Below, one piece after another: positions 13,401 through 27,040 of a stretch of DNA of 64,000 nt (positions are counted from its first letter, which is position 1; every line of letters starts with the position of its first letter). Below the pieces are notes generated by a model. That model ran no database searches. It saw nothing but the letters and a program-made list of their open reading frames with translations, and had not been told where the DNA came from. The position numbers and the translations under genes are program-made. Origin of the DNA: Colletes latitarsis (taxonomy: Eukaryota > Arthropoda > Insecta > Hymenoptera > Colletidae); assembly GCF_051014445.1 (NCBI RefSeq), contig NW_027488370.1:13702001-13766000 (forward strand), given 5' to 3'.

Positions 13401-15743
13401 CTGTTTCAGTGTTGTACTTCATTACTACGTGATGCAATCCAGAAAAAGCCCAGGATGTAGCCATGAAGTATGAGAAATATGCGAAAGTATGAGCCTGATG
13501 AGGGCAAATCCTAGACCTAACCCAGACCTAACATGCGTTAGCCTCTAAAATATTTGTCAAGACCAGGTTTAATTGAATGTTTCAGTGTGGTACCACATTA
13601 CTACGTGATGCAATCCAGAAAAAGCCCAGGATCTAGCCATCAAGTTTGAGAAATATGCGAAAGAATGAGCCTGATGAGGGCAAATCCCAGACCTAACTTT
13701 GACCTAACATGAATTATTCTCTAAAATATTGATCGAAACCAGGTTTAATTGACCGTTTCAGTGTGGTACCACATTACTACGTGATCCAAACCAGAAAAAA
13801 CCCAGGATCCGTTCAACAAGTATGTGAAAAATGCGAAAGTATGAGTCCGATCAGTGAAAATCTCAGGCCTTACCTAGACCTAACATGCGTTGTCCTCTAA
13901 AATATTGATGGAAACCAGGTTTCATTGTCTGTTTCAGTGTGGTACTACATTACTACGTGATGCAATCCAGAAAAAGCCCAGGATCTAGCCATCAAGTATG
14001 AGAAATATGCGAATGAATGAGCCTGATGAGAGCAAATCCCAGACCTAACCTAGACCTAACTTCCGTTATCCTCTAAAATATTGATCCAAACCAGGTTTCA
14101 TTGACTGTTTCAGTGTGGTACCACACTACTTCGTGATCCAAACCAGAAAAAACCCAGGATCTGTTCAACAAGTATGTGAAAAACGCGAAACTGTGAGCCT
14201 GATGAGGGCAAATCTTAGACCTAACCCAGACCTAAGATGCGTTACCCTCTAAAATATTTATCCAGACGAGGTTTCATTGAATGTTTCAATGTGGTACCAC
14301 TTTACTACGTGATCCAATCCAGAAATAGGCCAGGATCTAGCCATGAAGTATGAGAAATATGCGAAAGTAAGAGCCTGATTAGGGCAAATCCTAGACCTAT
14401 CCCAGACCTAACTTGCGTTATCCTCTAAAATATTGATCGAATCCAGGTTAAATTGACTGTTTCAGCGTGGTACCACATTACTACGTGACACAATCCAGAA
14501 ACAGCCCAGCATCTAGCCATGAAGTATGAGAAATATGCGAAAGAATGAGCCTGATGAGAGCAAATCCCAGACCTAACCTTGACCTAACATGAATTATTCT
14601 CTAAAATATTGATCGAAACCTGGTTTAATCGACTGTTTCAGTGTGGTACCACATTACTATGTGATCCAAACCAGAAAATAACCCAGGATCTGTTCAACGA
14701 GTACGTGAAGTGTGCGAAAGTATGAGTCTGATGAGGTCAAATCCCAGACCTATCCCAGACCTAACTTGCGTTATACTCTAAAATTTTGATCGAAACCAGG
14801 TTTAATTGACCGTTTCAGTGTGGTACCACATTACTACGTGATCCAAACCAGAAAAAACCCAGGATCAGTTCAACAAGTATGTGAAGAATGCGAAAGTATG
14901 AGCCTGATGAGGGCAAATCCCAGACCTATCCCAGACCTAACTTGCGTTATCCTCTAAAATATTGATCGAAACCAGGTTTAATTGACCGTTTCAGTGTGGT
15001 ACCACATTACTACGTGTTCCAAACCAGAAAAAACCCAGGATCCGTTCAACAAGTATGTGAAGAATGCGAAAGTATGAGTCTGATGAGTGAAAATCCCAGG
15101 CCTAACCTGGACCTAACATGCGTTATCCTCTAAAATATTGATCGAAACCTGGTTTAATCGACTGTTTCAGTGTGGTACCACATTACTATGTGATCCAAAC
15201 CAGAAAATAACCCAGGATCTGTTCAAGGAGTATGTGAGGTGTTCCGAAAGTATGAGTCTGATGAGGTCAAATCCCAGACCATTCCCAGACCTAACTTGCG
15301 TTATCCTCTAAAATATTGATCGAAACCAGATTTAATCGACTGTTTCAGTGTGGTACCACATTACTACGTGATCCAAACCAGAAAAAACCCAGGTTCTAGC
15401 CATCAAGTATGAGAAATATGCGAAAGAATGCGCCTGATGAGAGCAAATCCCAGACCTAACCTAGACCTTACATGCGTTATCCTTTAAAATATTGAGCGAA
15501 ACCAGGTTTAATGGACTGTTTCAGTGTGGTACCACATTACTTCGTGATACAATCCAGAAACAGCCCAGGATCTAGCCTTGAAGTATGAGAAATATGCGAA
15601 AGTATGAGCCTGATGAGGGCAAATCCTAGACCTAACCCAGACCTAACATGCGTTATCCTCTAAAATATTTATCAAGACCAGGTTTAATTGATTGTTTCAG
15701 TGTGGTCCCACATTACTACGTGATCCAAACCAGAAAAAACCCA
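10459..15743 (+). repeat. 5285-bp higher-order unit (30 monomers), copy 1
   Basis: It begins at a ggatct core followed by agccatcaag and repeats from 15744 at offset 5285. At about 11560 the offset to the second copy jumps by 530 bp, exactly three monomers. The local monomer has the left part of the one near 16836 and the right part of the one near 17366, so copy 1 lost three monomers by unequal exchange. After that the two copies are almost base-for-base identical at offset 5815. Confidence 0.87.
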
Positions 15744-18700
15744 GGATCTAGCCATCAAGTATGAGAAATATGCGAAAGAATGAGCCTGATGAGAGCAAAT
15801 CCCAGACCTAACCTAGACCTTACATGCGTTATCCTCTAAAATATTGAGCGAGACCAGGTTTAATGGACTGTTTCAGCGTGGTACCACACTACTACGTGAT
15901 CCAAACCAGAAAAAACCCAGGATCTGTTCAACAAGTGTGTGAAAAACGCGAAAGTATGAGCCTGATGGTGGCAAATCCCAGACATATCCCAGACCTAACT
16001 TGCGTTATCCTCTAAAATATTGATCGAAACCAGGTTTAATTGACAGTTTCAGTGTGGTACCACATTACTACGTGATCCAATCCAGAAATAGCCCAGGATC
16101 TAGCCATGAAGTATGAGAAATATGCGAAAGTATGAGCCTGACGTGGGCACTTCCCAGGCCAAACCTAGACCTAACATGAATTATTCTCTAAAATATTGAT
16201 CGAAACCAGGTTTAATTGACTGTTTCAGTGTGGTCCCACATTACTACGTGATCCAAACCAGAAAAAACCCAGGATCCGTTCAACAAGAATGTGAAGAATG
16301 CGAAAGTATGAGTCTGATGAGGTCAAATCCCAGGCCTAACCTAGACCTAACATGCGTTATCCTCAAAAATATTGATCGAAACCTGGTTTAATCGACTGTT
16401 TCAGTGTGGTACCACATTACTATGTGATCCAAACCAGAAAAAACCCAGGATCCGTTCAACAAGAATGTGAAGAATGCGAAAGTATGAGTCTGATGAGTGA
16501 AAATCCCAGGCCTAACCTAGACCTAACATGCGTTCTCCTCTAAAATATTGATCGAAACCTGGTTTAATCGACTGTTTCAGTGTGGTACCACATTACTATG
16601 TGATCCAAACCAGAAAATAACCCAGGATCTGTTCAACGAGTATGTGAAGTGTGCGAAAGTATGAGTCTGATGAGGTCAAATCCCAGACCTATCCCAGACC
16701 TAACCTGCGTTATCCTCTAAAATTTTGATCGAAACCAGGTTTAATTGACCGTTTCAGTGTGGTACCACATTACTACGTGATCCAAACCAGAAAAAACCCA
16801 GGATCCGTTCAACAAGTATGTGAAGAATGCGAAAGTATGAGTCTGATGAGTGAAAATCCCAGGCCTAACCTAGACCTAACATGCGTTATCCTCTAAAATA
16901 TTGATCGAAACCTGGTTTAATCGACTGTTTCAGTGTGGTACCACATTACTATGTGATCCAAACCAGAAAATAACCCAGGATCTGTTCAAGGAGTATGTGA
17001 AGTGTTGCGAAAGTACGAGCCTGATGAGAGCAAATCCCAGACCATTCCCAGACCTAACTTGCGTTATCCTCTAAAATATTGATCGAAACCAGGTTTAATC
17101 GACTGTTTCAGTGTGGTACCACATTACTACGTGATCCAAACCAGAAAAAACCCCGGATCTAGCCATCAAGTATGAGAAATATGCGAAAGAATGAGCCTGA
17201 TGAGAGCAAATCCCAGACCTAACCTAGACCTTACATGCGTTATCCTCTAAAATATTGAGCGAAACCAGGTTTAATGGACTGTTTCAGTGTGGTACCACAC
17301 TACTACGTGATCCAAACCAGAAAAAACCCAGGATCTGTTCAACAAGTGTGTGAAAAACGCGAAAGTATGAGCCTGATGAGGGCAAATCCCAGACATATCC
17401 CAGACCTAACTTGCGTTATCCTCTAAAATATTCATCGAAACCAGGTTTAATTGACAGTTTCAGTGTGGTACCACATTACTACGTGATCCAATCCAGAAAT
17501 AGCCCAGGATCTAGCCATGAAGTATGAGAAATATGCGAAAGTATGAGCCTGACGAGGGCAAATCCCAGGCCTAACCTAGACCTAACATGAATTATTCTCT
17601 AAAATATTGATCGAAACCAGGTTTAATTGACTGTTTCAGTGTGGTCCCACATTACTACGTGATCCAAACCAGAAAAAACCCAGGATCCGTTCAACAAGTA
17701 TGTGAAGAATGCGAAAGTATGAGTCTGATGAGTGAAAATCCCAGACCTAACCTAGACCTAACATGCGTTATCCTCAAAAATATTGACGAAACCTGGTTTA
17801 ATCGACTGTTTCAGTGTGGTACCACATTACTATGTGATCCAAACCAGAAAATAACCCAGGATCCGTTCAACGAGTATGTGAAGTGTGCGAAAGTATGAGT
17901 CTGATGAGGTCAAATCCCAGACCATTCCCTGACTTAACTTGCGTTATCCTCTAAAATATTGATCGAAACCAGGTTTAATCGACTGTTTCAGTGTGGTACC
18001 ACATTACTACGTGATCCAAACCAGAAAAAAACCAGGATCTAGCCATCAAGTATGTGAAGAATGCGAAGGTATGAGTCTGATGAGTGAAAATCCCAGGCCT
18101 AACCTAGACCTAACATGGGTTATCCTCTAAAATATTGATCCAAACCAGGTTTAATGGACTGTTTCAGCGTGGTACCACACTACTACGTGTTCCAAACCAG
18201 AAAAAACCCAGGATCTGTTCAACAAGTATGTGAAAAACGCGAAAGTATGAGCCTGATGAGGGCAAATCCCAGACATATCCCAGACCTAACTTGCGTTGTC
18301 CTCTAAGATATTGATGGAAACCAGGGTTAATTGACTGTTTCAGTGTTGTACTTCGTTACTACCTGATGCAATCCAGAAAAAGCCCAGGATCTAGCCATCA
18401 AGTATGAGAAATATGCGAAAGAATGAGCCTGATGACAGCAAATCCCAGACCTGACCTAGACCTAACATGAATTATTCTCTAAAATATTGATCGAAACCAG
18501 GTTTAATTGACTGTTTCAGTGTGGTCCCACATTACTACGTGATCCAAACCAGAAAAAACCCAGGATCCGTTCAACAAGTATGTGAAGAATGCGAAAGTAT
18601 GAGTCTGATGAGTGAAAATCCCAGGCCTAACCTAGACCTAACATGCGTTATCCTCAAAAATATTGATCGAAACCTGGTTTAATCGTCTGTTTCAGTGTGG

Positions 18701-21558
18701 TACCACATTACTATGTGATCCAAACCAGAAAATAACCCAGGATCTGTTCAACGAGTATGTGACGTGTGCGAAAGTATGAGTCTGATGAGGTCTAATCCCA
18801 GACCAATCCCAGACTTAACTTGCGTTATCCTCTAAAATATTGATCGAAACCAGGTTTAATCGACTGTTTCAGTGTGGTTCCACATTACTACGTGATCCAA
18901 ACCAGAAAAAACCCAGGATCCGTTCAACAGGTATGTGAAGACTGCGAAAGTATGAGTCTGATGAGTGAAAATCCCAGACCTAACCTAGACCTAACATGCG
19001 TTATCCTCTAAAATATTGATCCAAACCAGGTATAATGGACTGTTTCAGTGTGGTACCACACTACTACGTGATCCAAACCAGAAAAAACCCAGGATCTGTT
19101 CAACAAGTATGTGAGAAACGCGAAAGTATGAGCCTGATGAGGGCAAATCCAAGACCTATCCCAGACCTAACTTGCGTTGTCCTCTAAGATATTGATGGAA
19201 ACCAGGTTTAATTGACTGTTTCAGTGTTGTACTTCATTACTACGTGATGCAATCCAGAAAAAGCCCAGGATGTAGCCATGAAGTATGAGAAATATGCGAA
19301 AGTATGAGCCTGATGAGGGCAAATCCTAGACCTAACCCAGACCTAACATGCGTTAGCCTCTAAAATATTTGTCAAGACCAGGTTTAATTGAATGTTTCAG
19401 TGTGGTACCACATTACTACGTGATGCAATCCAGAAAAAGCCCAGGATCTAGCCATCAAGTTTGAGAAATATGCGAAAGAATGAGCCTGATGAGGGCAAAT
19501 CCCAGACCTAACTTTGACCTAACATGAATTATTCTCTAAAATATTGATCGAAACCAGGTTTAATTGACCGTTTCAGTGTGGTACCACATTACTACGTGAT
19601 CCAAACCAGAAAAAACCCAGGATCCGTTCAACAAGTATGTGAAAAATGCGAAAGTATGAGTCCGATCAGTGAAAATCTCAGGCCTTACCTAGACCTAACA
19701 TGCGTTGTCCTCTAAAATATTGATGGAAACCAGGTTTCATTGTCTGTTTCAGTGTGGTACTACATTACTACGTGATGCAATCCAGAAAAAGCCCAGGATC
19801 TAGCCATCAAGTATGAGAAATATGCGAATGAATGAGCCTGATGAGAGCAAATCCCAGACCTAACCTAGACCTAACTTCCGTTATCCTCTAAAATATTGAT
19901 CCAAACCAGGTTTCATTGACTGTTTCAGTGTGGTACCACACTACTTCGTGATCCAAACCAGAAAAAACCCAGGATCTGTTCAACAAGTATGTGAAAAACG
20001 CGAAACTGTGAGCCTGATGAGGGCAAATCTTAGACCTAACCCAGACCTAAGATGCGTTACCCTCTAAAATATTTATCCAGACGAGGTTTCATTGAATGTT
20101 TCAATGTGGTACCACTTTACTACGTGATCCAATCCAGAAATAGGCCAGGATCTAGCCATGAAGTATGAGAAATATGCGAAAGTAAGAGCCTGATTAGGGC
20201 AAATCCTAGACCTATCCCAGACCTAACTTGCGTTATCCTCTAAAATATTGATCGAATCCAGGTTAAATTGACTGTTTCAGCGTGGTACCACATTACTACG
20301 TGACACAATCCAGAAACAGCCCAGCATCTAGCCATGAAGTATGAGAAATATGCGAAAGAATGAGCCTGATGAGAGCAAATCCCAGACCTAACCTTGACCT
20401 AACATGAATTATTCTCTAAAATATTGATCGAAACCTGGTTTAATCGACTGTTTCAGTGTGGTACCACATTACTATGTGATCCAAACCAGAAAATAACCCA
20501 GGATCTGTTCAACGAGTACGTGAAGTGTGCGAAAGTATGAGTCTGATGAGGTCAAATCCCAGACCTATCCCAGACCTAACTTGCGTTATACTCTAAAATT
20601 TTGATCGAAACCAGGTTTAATTGACCGTTTCAGTGTGGTACCACATTACTACGTGATCCAAACCAGAAAAAACCCAGGATCAGTTCAACAAGTATGTGAA
20701 GAATGCGAAAGTATGAGCCTGATGAGGGCAAATCCCAGACCTATCCCAGACCTAACTTGCGTTATCCTCTAAAATATTGATCGAAACCAGGTTTAATTGA
20801 CCGTTTCAGTGTGGTACCACATTACTACGTGTTCCAAACCAGAAAAAACCCAGGATCCGTTCAACAAGTATGTGAAGAATGCGAAAGTATGAGTCTGATG
20901 AGTGAAAATCCCAGGCCTAACCTGGACCTAACATGCGTTATCCTCTAAAATATTGATCGAAACCTGGTTTAATCGACTGTTTCAGTGTGGTACCACATTA
21001 CTATGTGATCCAAACCAGAAAATAACCCAGGATCTGTTCAAGGAGTATGTGAGGTGTTGCGAAAGTATGAGTCTGATGAGGTCAAATCCCAGACCATTCC
21101 CAGACCTAACTTGCGTTATCCTCTAAAATATTGATCGAAACCAGATTTAATCGACTGTTTCAGTGTGGTACCACATTACTACGTGATCCAAACCAGAAAA
21201 AACCCAGGTTCTAGCCATCAAGTATGAGAAATATGCGAAAGAATGCGCCTGATGAGAGCAAATCCCAGACCTAACCTAGACCTTACATGCGTTATCCTTT
21301 AAAATATTGAGCGAAACCAGGTTTAATGGACTGTTTCAGTGTGGTACCACATTACTTCGTGATACAATCCAGAAACAGCCCAGGATCTAGCCTTGAAGTA
21401 TGAGAAATATGCGAAAGTATGAGCCTGATGAGGGCAAATCCTAGACCTAACCCAGACCTAACATGCGTTATCCTCTAAAATATTTATCAAGACCAGGTTT
21501 AATTGATTGTTTCAGTGTGGTCCCACATTACTACGTGATCCAAACCAGAAAAAACCCA
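15744..21558 (+). repeat. 5815-bp higher-order unit (33 monomers), copy 2
   Basis: This copy aligns with 10459-15743 and retains the three monomers lost there. It ends at 21558 in a monomer identical to that at the copy 1/copy 2 junction. Beyond it the sequence continues as gttcaacatg rather than restarting, so 15744 is the duplication junction. Confidence 0.87.
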
Positions 21559-24500
21559 GGATCTGTTCAACATGTATGAGAAATATGCGAAAGAATGAGC
21601 CTGATGTGGGCAAATCCCAGACCTAACCTAGACCTAACATGAATTATTCTCTAAAATATTGATCGAAACCAGGTTTAATTGACTGTTTCAGTGTGGTCCC
21701 ACATTACTACGTGATCCAAACCAGAAATAACCCAGGATCCGTTCAACAAGTATGTGAAGAATACGAAAGTATGAGTCTGATGAGTGAAAATCCCAGGCCT
21801 AACCTAGACCTAACATGCGTTATCCTCTAAAATATTGATCCAAACCAGGTTTAATGGACTGTTTCAGCGTGGTACCACACTACTAAGTGATCCAAACCAG
21901 AAAAAACCCAGGATCTGTTCAACAAGTATGTGAAAAACGCGAAAGTATGAGCCTGATGAGGGCAAATCCCAGACATATCCCAGACCTAACTTGCGTTGTC
22001 CTGTAAGATATTGATGGAAACCAGGTTTAATTGACTGTTTCAGTGTTGTACTTCATTACTACGTGATGCAATCCAGAAGAAGCCCAGGATCTAGCCATCA
22101 AGTATGAGAAATATGCGAAAGAATGAGCCTGATGAGAGCAAATCCCAGACCTGACCTAGACCTAACATGAATTATTCTCTAAAATATTGATCGAAACCAG
22201 GTTTAATTGACTGTTTCAGTGTGGTCCCACATTACTACGTGATCCAAACCAGAAAAAACCCAGGATCCGTTCAACAAGTATGTGAAGAATGCGAAAGTAT
22301 GAGTCTGATGAGTGAAAATCCCAGGCCTAACCTAGACCTAACATGCGTTATCCTCAAAAATATTGATCGAAACCTGGTTTAATCGACTGTTTCAGTGTGG
22401 TACCACATTACTATGTGATCCAAATCAGAAAATAACCCAGGATCTGTTCAACGAGTATGTGAAGTGTGCGAAAGTATGAGTCTGATGATATCAAATCCCA
22501 GGCCAATCCCAGACCTAACTTGCGTTATCCTTTAAAATATTTATCAAGGCCAGGTTTAATTGATTGTTTCAGTGTGGTCCCACATTACTACGTGATCCAA
22601 ACCAGAAAAAACCCAGGATCTGTTCAACAAGTATGTGAAAAACGTGAAAGTATGAGCCTGATGAGAGCAAATCCCAGACATATCCCAGACATAACTTGCG
22701 TTGTCCTCTAAGATATTGATGGAAACCAGGTTTAATTGACTATTTCAGTGTTGTACTTCATTGCTACGTGATGCAATCCAGAAGAAGCCCAGGATCTAGC
22801 CATCAAGTATGAGAAATATGCGAAAGAATGAGCCTGATGAGAGCAAATCCCAGACCTGACCTAGACCTAACATGAATTATTCTCTAAAATATTGATCGAA
22901 ACCACGTTTAATTGACTGTTTCAGTGTGGTCCCACATTACTACGTGATCCAAACCAGAAAAAACCCAGGATCCGTTCAACAAGTATGTAAAGAATGCGAA
23001 AGTATGAGTCTGATGAGTGAAAATCCCAGGCCTAACCTAGACCTAACATGCGTTATCCTCAAAAATATTGATCGACACCTGGTTTAATCGACTGTTTCAG
23101 TGTGGTACCACATTACTATGTGATCCAGACCAGAAAATAACCCAGGATCTGTTCAACGAGTATGTGAAGTGTGCGAAAGTATGAGTCTGATGATGTCAAA
23201 TCCCAGACCAATCCCAGACTTAACTTGCGTTATCCTCTAAAATATTGATCGAAACCAGGTTTAATCGACTGTTTCAGTGTGGTACCACATTACTACGTGA
23301 TCCAAACCAGAAAAAACCGACGATCCATTCAACAAGTATGTGAAGACTGCGAAAGTATGAGTCTGATGAGTGAAAATCCCCGACCTAACCTAGACCTAAC
23401 ATGCGTTATCCTCTAAAATATTGGTCCAAACCAGGTATAATGGACTGTTTCAGTGTGGTACCACACTACTACGTGATCCAAACCAGAAAAAACCCAGGAT
23501 CTGTTCAACAAGTATGTGAAAAACGCGAAAGTATGAGCCTGATGAGGGCAAATCCAAGACCTATCCCAGACCTAACTTGGGTTGTCCTCTAAGATATTGA
23601 TGGAAACCAGGTTTAACTGACTGTTTCAGTGTTGTACTTCATTACTACGTGATGCAATCCAGAAGAAGCCCAGGATCTACCCATCAAGTATGAGAAATAT
23701 GCGAAAGAATGAGCCTGATGTGGGCAAATCCCAGACCTAACCTAGACCTAACATGAATTATTCTCCAAAATATTGATCGAAACCAGGTTTAATTGACTGT
23801 TTCAGTGTGGTCCCACATTACTACGTGATCCAAACCAGAAATAACCCAGGATCCGTTCAACAAGTATGTGAAGAATGCGAAAGTATGAGTCTGATGAGTG
23901 AAAATCCCAGGCCTAACCTAGACCTAACATGCGTTATCCTCTAAAATATTGATCCAAACCAGGTTTAATGGACTGTTTCAGCGTGGTACCACACTACTAC
24001 GTGATCCAAACCAGAAAAAACCCAGGATCTGTTCAACAATTATGTGAAAAACGCGAAAGTATGAGCCTGATGAGGGCAAATCCCAGACATATCCCAGACA
24101 TAACTTGCGTTGTCCTCTAAGATATTGATGGAAACCAGGTTTAATTGACTATTTCAGTGTTGTACTTCATTGCTACGTGATGCAATCCAGAAGAAGCCCA
24201 GGATCTAGCCATCAAGTATGAGAAATATGCGAAAGAATGAGCCTGATGAGAGCAAATCCCAGACCTGACCTAGACCTAACATGAATTATTCTCTAAAATA
24301 TTGATCGAAACCTGGTTTCATTGACTGTTTCAGTGTGGTACCACACTACTACGTGATCCAAACCAGGAAAAACCCAGGATCTGTTCAACAAGTATGTGAA
24401 AAACGCGAAAGTATGAGCCTGATGATGGCAAATCCCAGACATATCCCAGACCTAACTTGCGTTGTCCTCTAAGATATTGATGGAAACCAGGTTTAATTGA

Positions 24501-27040
24501 CTGTTTCAGTGTTGTACTTCATTACTACGTGATGCAATCCAGAAAAAGCCCAGGATCTAGCCATCAAGTATGAGAAATATGCGAAAGAATGAGCCTGATG
24601 AGAGCAAATCCCAGACCTAACCTAGACCTAACATGAATTATTCTCTAAAATATTGATCGAAACCAGGTTTAATTGACTGTTTCAGTGTGGTCCCACATTA
24701 CTACGTGATCCAAACCAGAAAAAACCCAGGATCCGTTCAACAAGAATGTGAAGAATGCGAAGTTATGAGTCCGATGAGTGAAAATCCCAGGCCTAAACTA
24801 GACCTAACATGCGTTATCCTCAAAAATATTGATCGAAACCTGGTTTAATCGACTGTTTCAGAGTGGTACCACATTACTATGTGATCCAAACCAGAAAATA
24901 ACCCAGGATCCGTTCAACAAGTATGTTAAAACAGTATGACCCTGATGACGGCAAATCCCAGGCCTAACCTAGACCTAACATGCGTTGTCCTCTAGAATAT
25001 TGATGGAAACCAGGTTTAATTGACTGTTTCTGTGTTGCACTTCATTACTACGTGATGCAATCCAGAAACACCCCAGGATCTAGCCATGAAGTATGTGAAA
25101 TATGCGAAAGTATGAGCCTGATGAGGGCAAATCCTAGACCTAACCCAAACCTAACATGCGTTATCCTCTAAAATATTTATCAAGAGCAGGTTTAATTGAA
25201 TGTTTCAGTGTGGTACCACATTACTACGCGAACCAAACCAGAAAAAACCCAGGATCCGTTCAACAAGTATGTGAAGAATGCGAAAGTATGAGTCTGATCA
25301 GTGAAAATCTCAGGCCTTACCTAGACCTAACTTGCGTTGTCCTCTAAAATATTGTTGGAAACCAGGTTTCATTGACTGTTTCAGTGTGGTACCACACTAC
25401 TTCGTGATCCAAACCAGAGAAAGCCCAGGATCTGTTCAAGAAGTATGTGAAAAACGCTAAACTGTGAGCCTGATGAGGGCAAATCTTAGACCTAACCCAG
25501 ACCTAAGATGCGTTATCCTCTAAAATATTTATCCAGACCAGGTTTCATTGAATGTTTCAGTGTGGTACCACTTTACTACCTGATACAATCCAGAAACAGC
25601 CCAGGATCTAGCCATGAAGTATGAGAAATATCCTAACATGCGTTATCCTCTAAAATATTTATCAAGAAAAGGTTTCATTGAATGTTTCAGTGTGGTACCA
25701 CATTACTACGTGAACCAAACCAGAAAAAACCCAGGATCCGTTCAACAAGTATGTTAAAACTGCCACAGTATGACTCTGATGAGGGCAAATCCCAGGCCTA
25801 ACGTAGACCTAACATGCGTTGTCCTCTAGAATATTGATGGAAACCAGGTTTCATTGACTGTTTCAGTGTTGCACTTCATTACTACAGAATGCAATCCAGA
25901 AAAAGCCCAGGATCTAGCCATCAAGTATGAGAAATATGCGAAAGAATGAGCCTGATGAGAGCAAATCCCAGACCTAACCTAGACCTAACATGAATTATTC
26001 TCTAAAATATTGATCGAGGCCAGGTTTAATTGACTGTTTCAGCGTGGTACCACATTACTACGTGATACAATCCAGAAACAGCCCAGGATCTAGCCATGAA
26101 GTATGAGAAATATGCGAAAGAATGAGCCTGATGAGAGCAAATCCCAGACCTAACCTAGACCTAACATGAATTATTCTCTAAAATATTGATCGAAACCAGG
26201 TTTAATTGACTGTTTCAGCGTGGTACCACATTACTACGTGACGCAACCCAGAAAAAGCCCAGGATCTAGCCATCAAGTATGAGAAATATGCGAAAGAATG
26301 AGCCTGATGAGAGCAAATCCCAGACCTAACCTAGACCTAACATGCGTTATCCTCTAAAATATTGAGCGAAACCAGGTTTAATGGACTGTTTCAGTGACGT
26401 ACCACACTACTTCGTGATCCAAACCAGAAAAAGCCCAGGATCTGTTCAACAAGTATGTGGAAAACGCTAAACTGTGAGCCTGAAGAGGGCAAATGTTAGA
26501 CCTAACCCAGACATAAGATGCGTTATCCTCTAAAATATTTATCCAGACCAGGTTTCATTGAATGTTTCAGTGTGGTACCTCTTTACTACGTGATCCAATC
26601 CAGAAATAGCCCAGAATCTAGCCATGAAGTATGAGAAATATGCGAAAGTAAGAGCCTGATGAGGGCAAATCCTAGACCTATCCCAGACCTAACTTGCGTT
26701 ATCCTCTAAAATATTGATCGAAACCAGGTTTAATTGACTGTTTCAGCGTGGTACCTCATTACTACGTGATCCAATCCAGAAACAGCCCAGGATCTAGCCA
26801 TGAAGTATGAGAAATATGCGAAAGTATGAGCCTGATGAGGGCAAATCCTAGACCTAACCCAGACCTAACATGCGTTATCCTCTAAAATATTTATCAAGAT
26901 CAGGTTTAATTGATTGTATCAGTGTGGTCCCACATTACTACGTGATCCAAACCAGAAAAAACCCAGGATCTGTTCAACATGTATGAGAAATATGCGAAAG
27001 AATGAGCCTGATGAGAGCAAATCCCAGACCTAAGTTAGAC
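17758..27040 (+). repeat. 9283-bp large tandem duplication, copy 1
   Basis: The stretch starts in a cctaacatg segment and is followed directly by its copy at 27041. The rare landmarks ttccctgact (17925), a 7-bp deletion near 24928 and a 130-bp short monomer at 25541-25670 all recur in copy 2. It overlaps the second half of the 15744-21558 unit, so this larger duplication came after that one. Confidence 0.85.
25541..25670 (+). repeat. Truncated 130-bp monomer (47-bp internal deletion), copy at 25.6 kb
   Basis: The ggtttcattg landmarks lie 130 bp apart instead of 177. The missing part runs from the gcgaaagtatgag box into the cctaa-rich segment, as judged against the intact relative at 40227-40403. 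The same truncated monomer occurs near 35530-35660 and 61690-61820, so it is an inherited marker of one higher-order unit. Confidence 0.85.
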
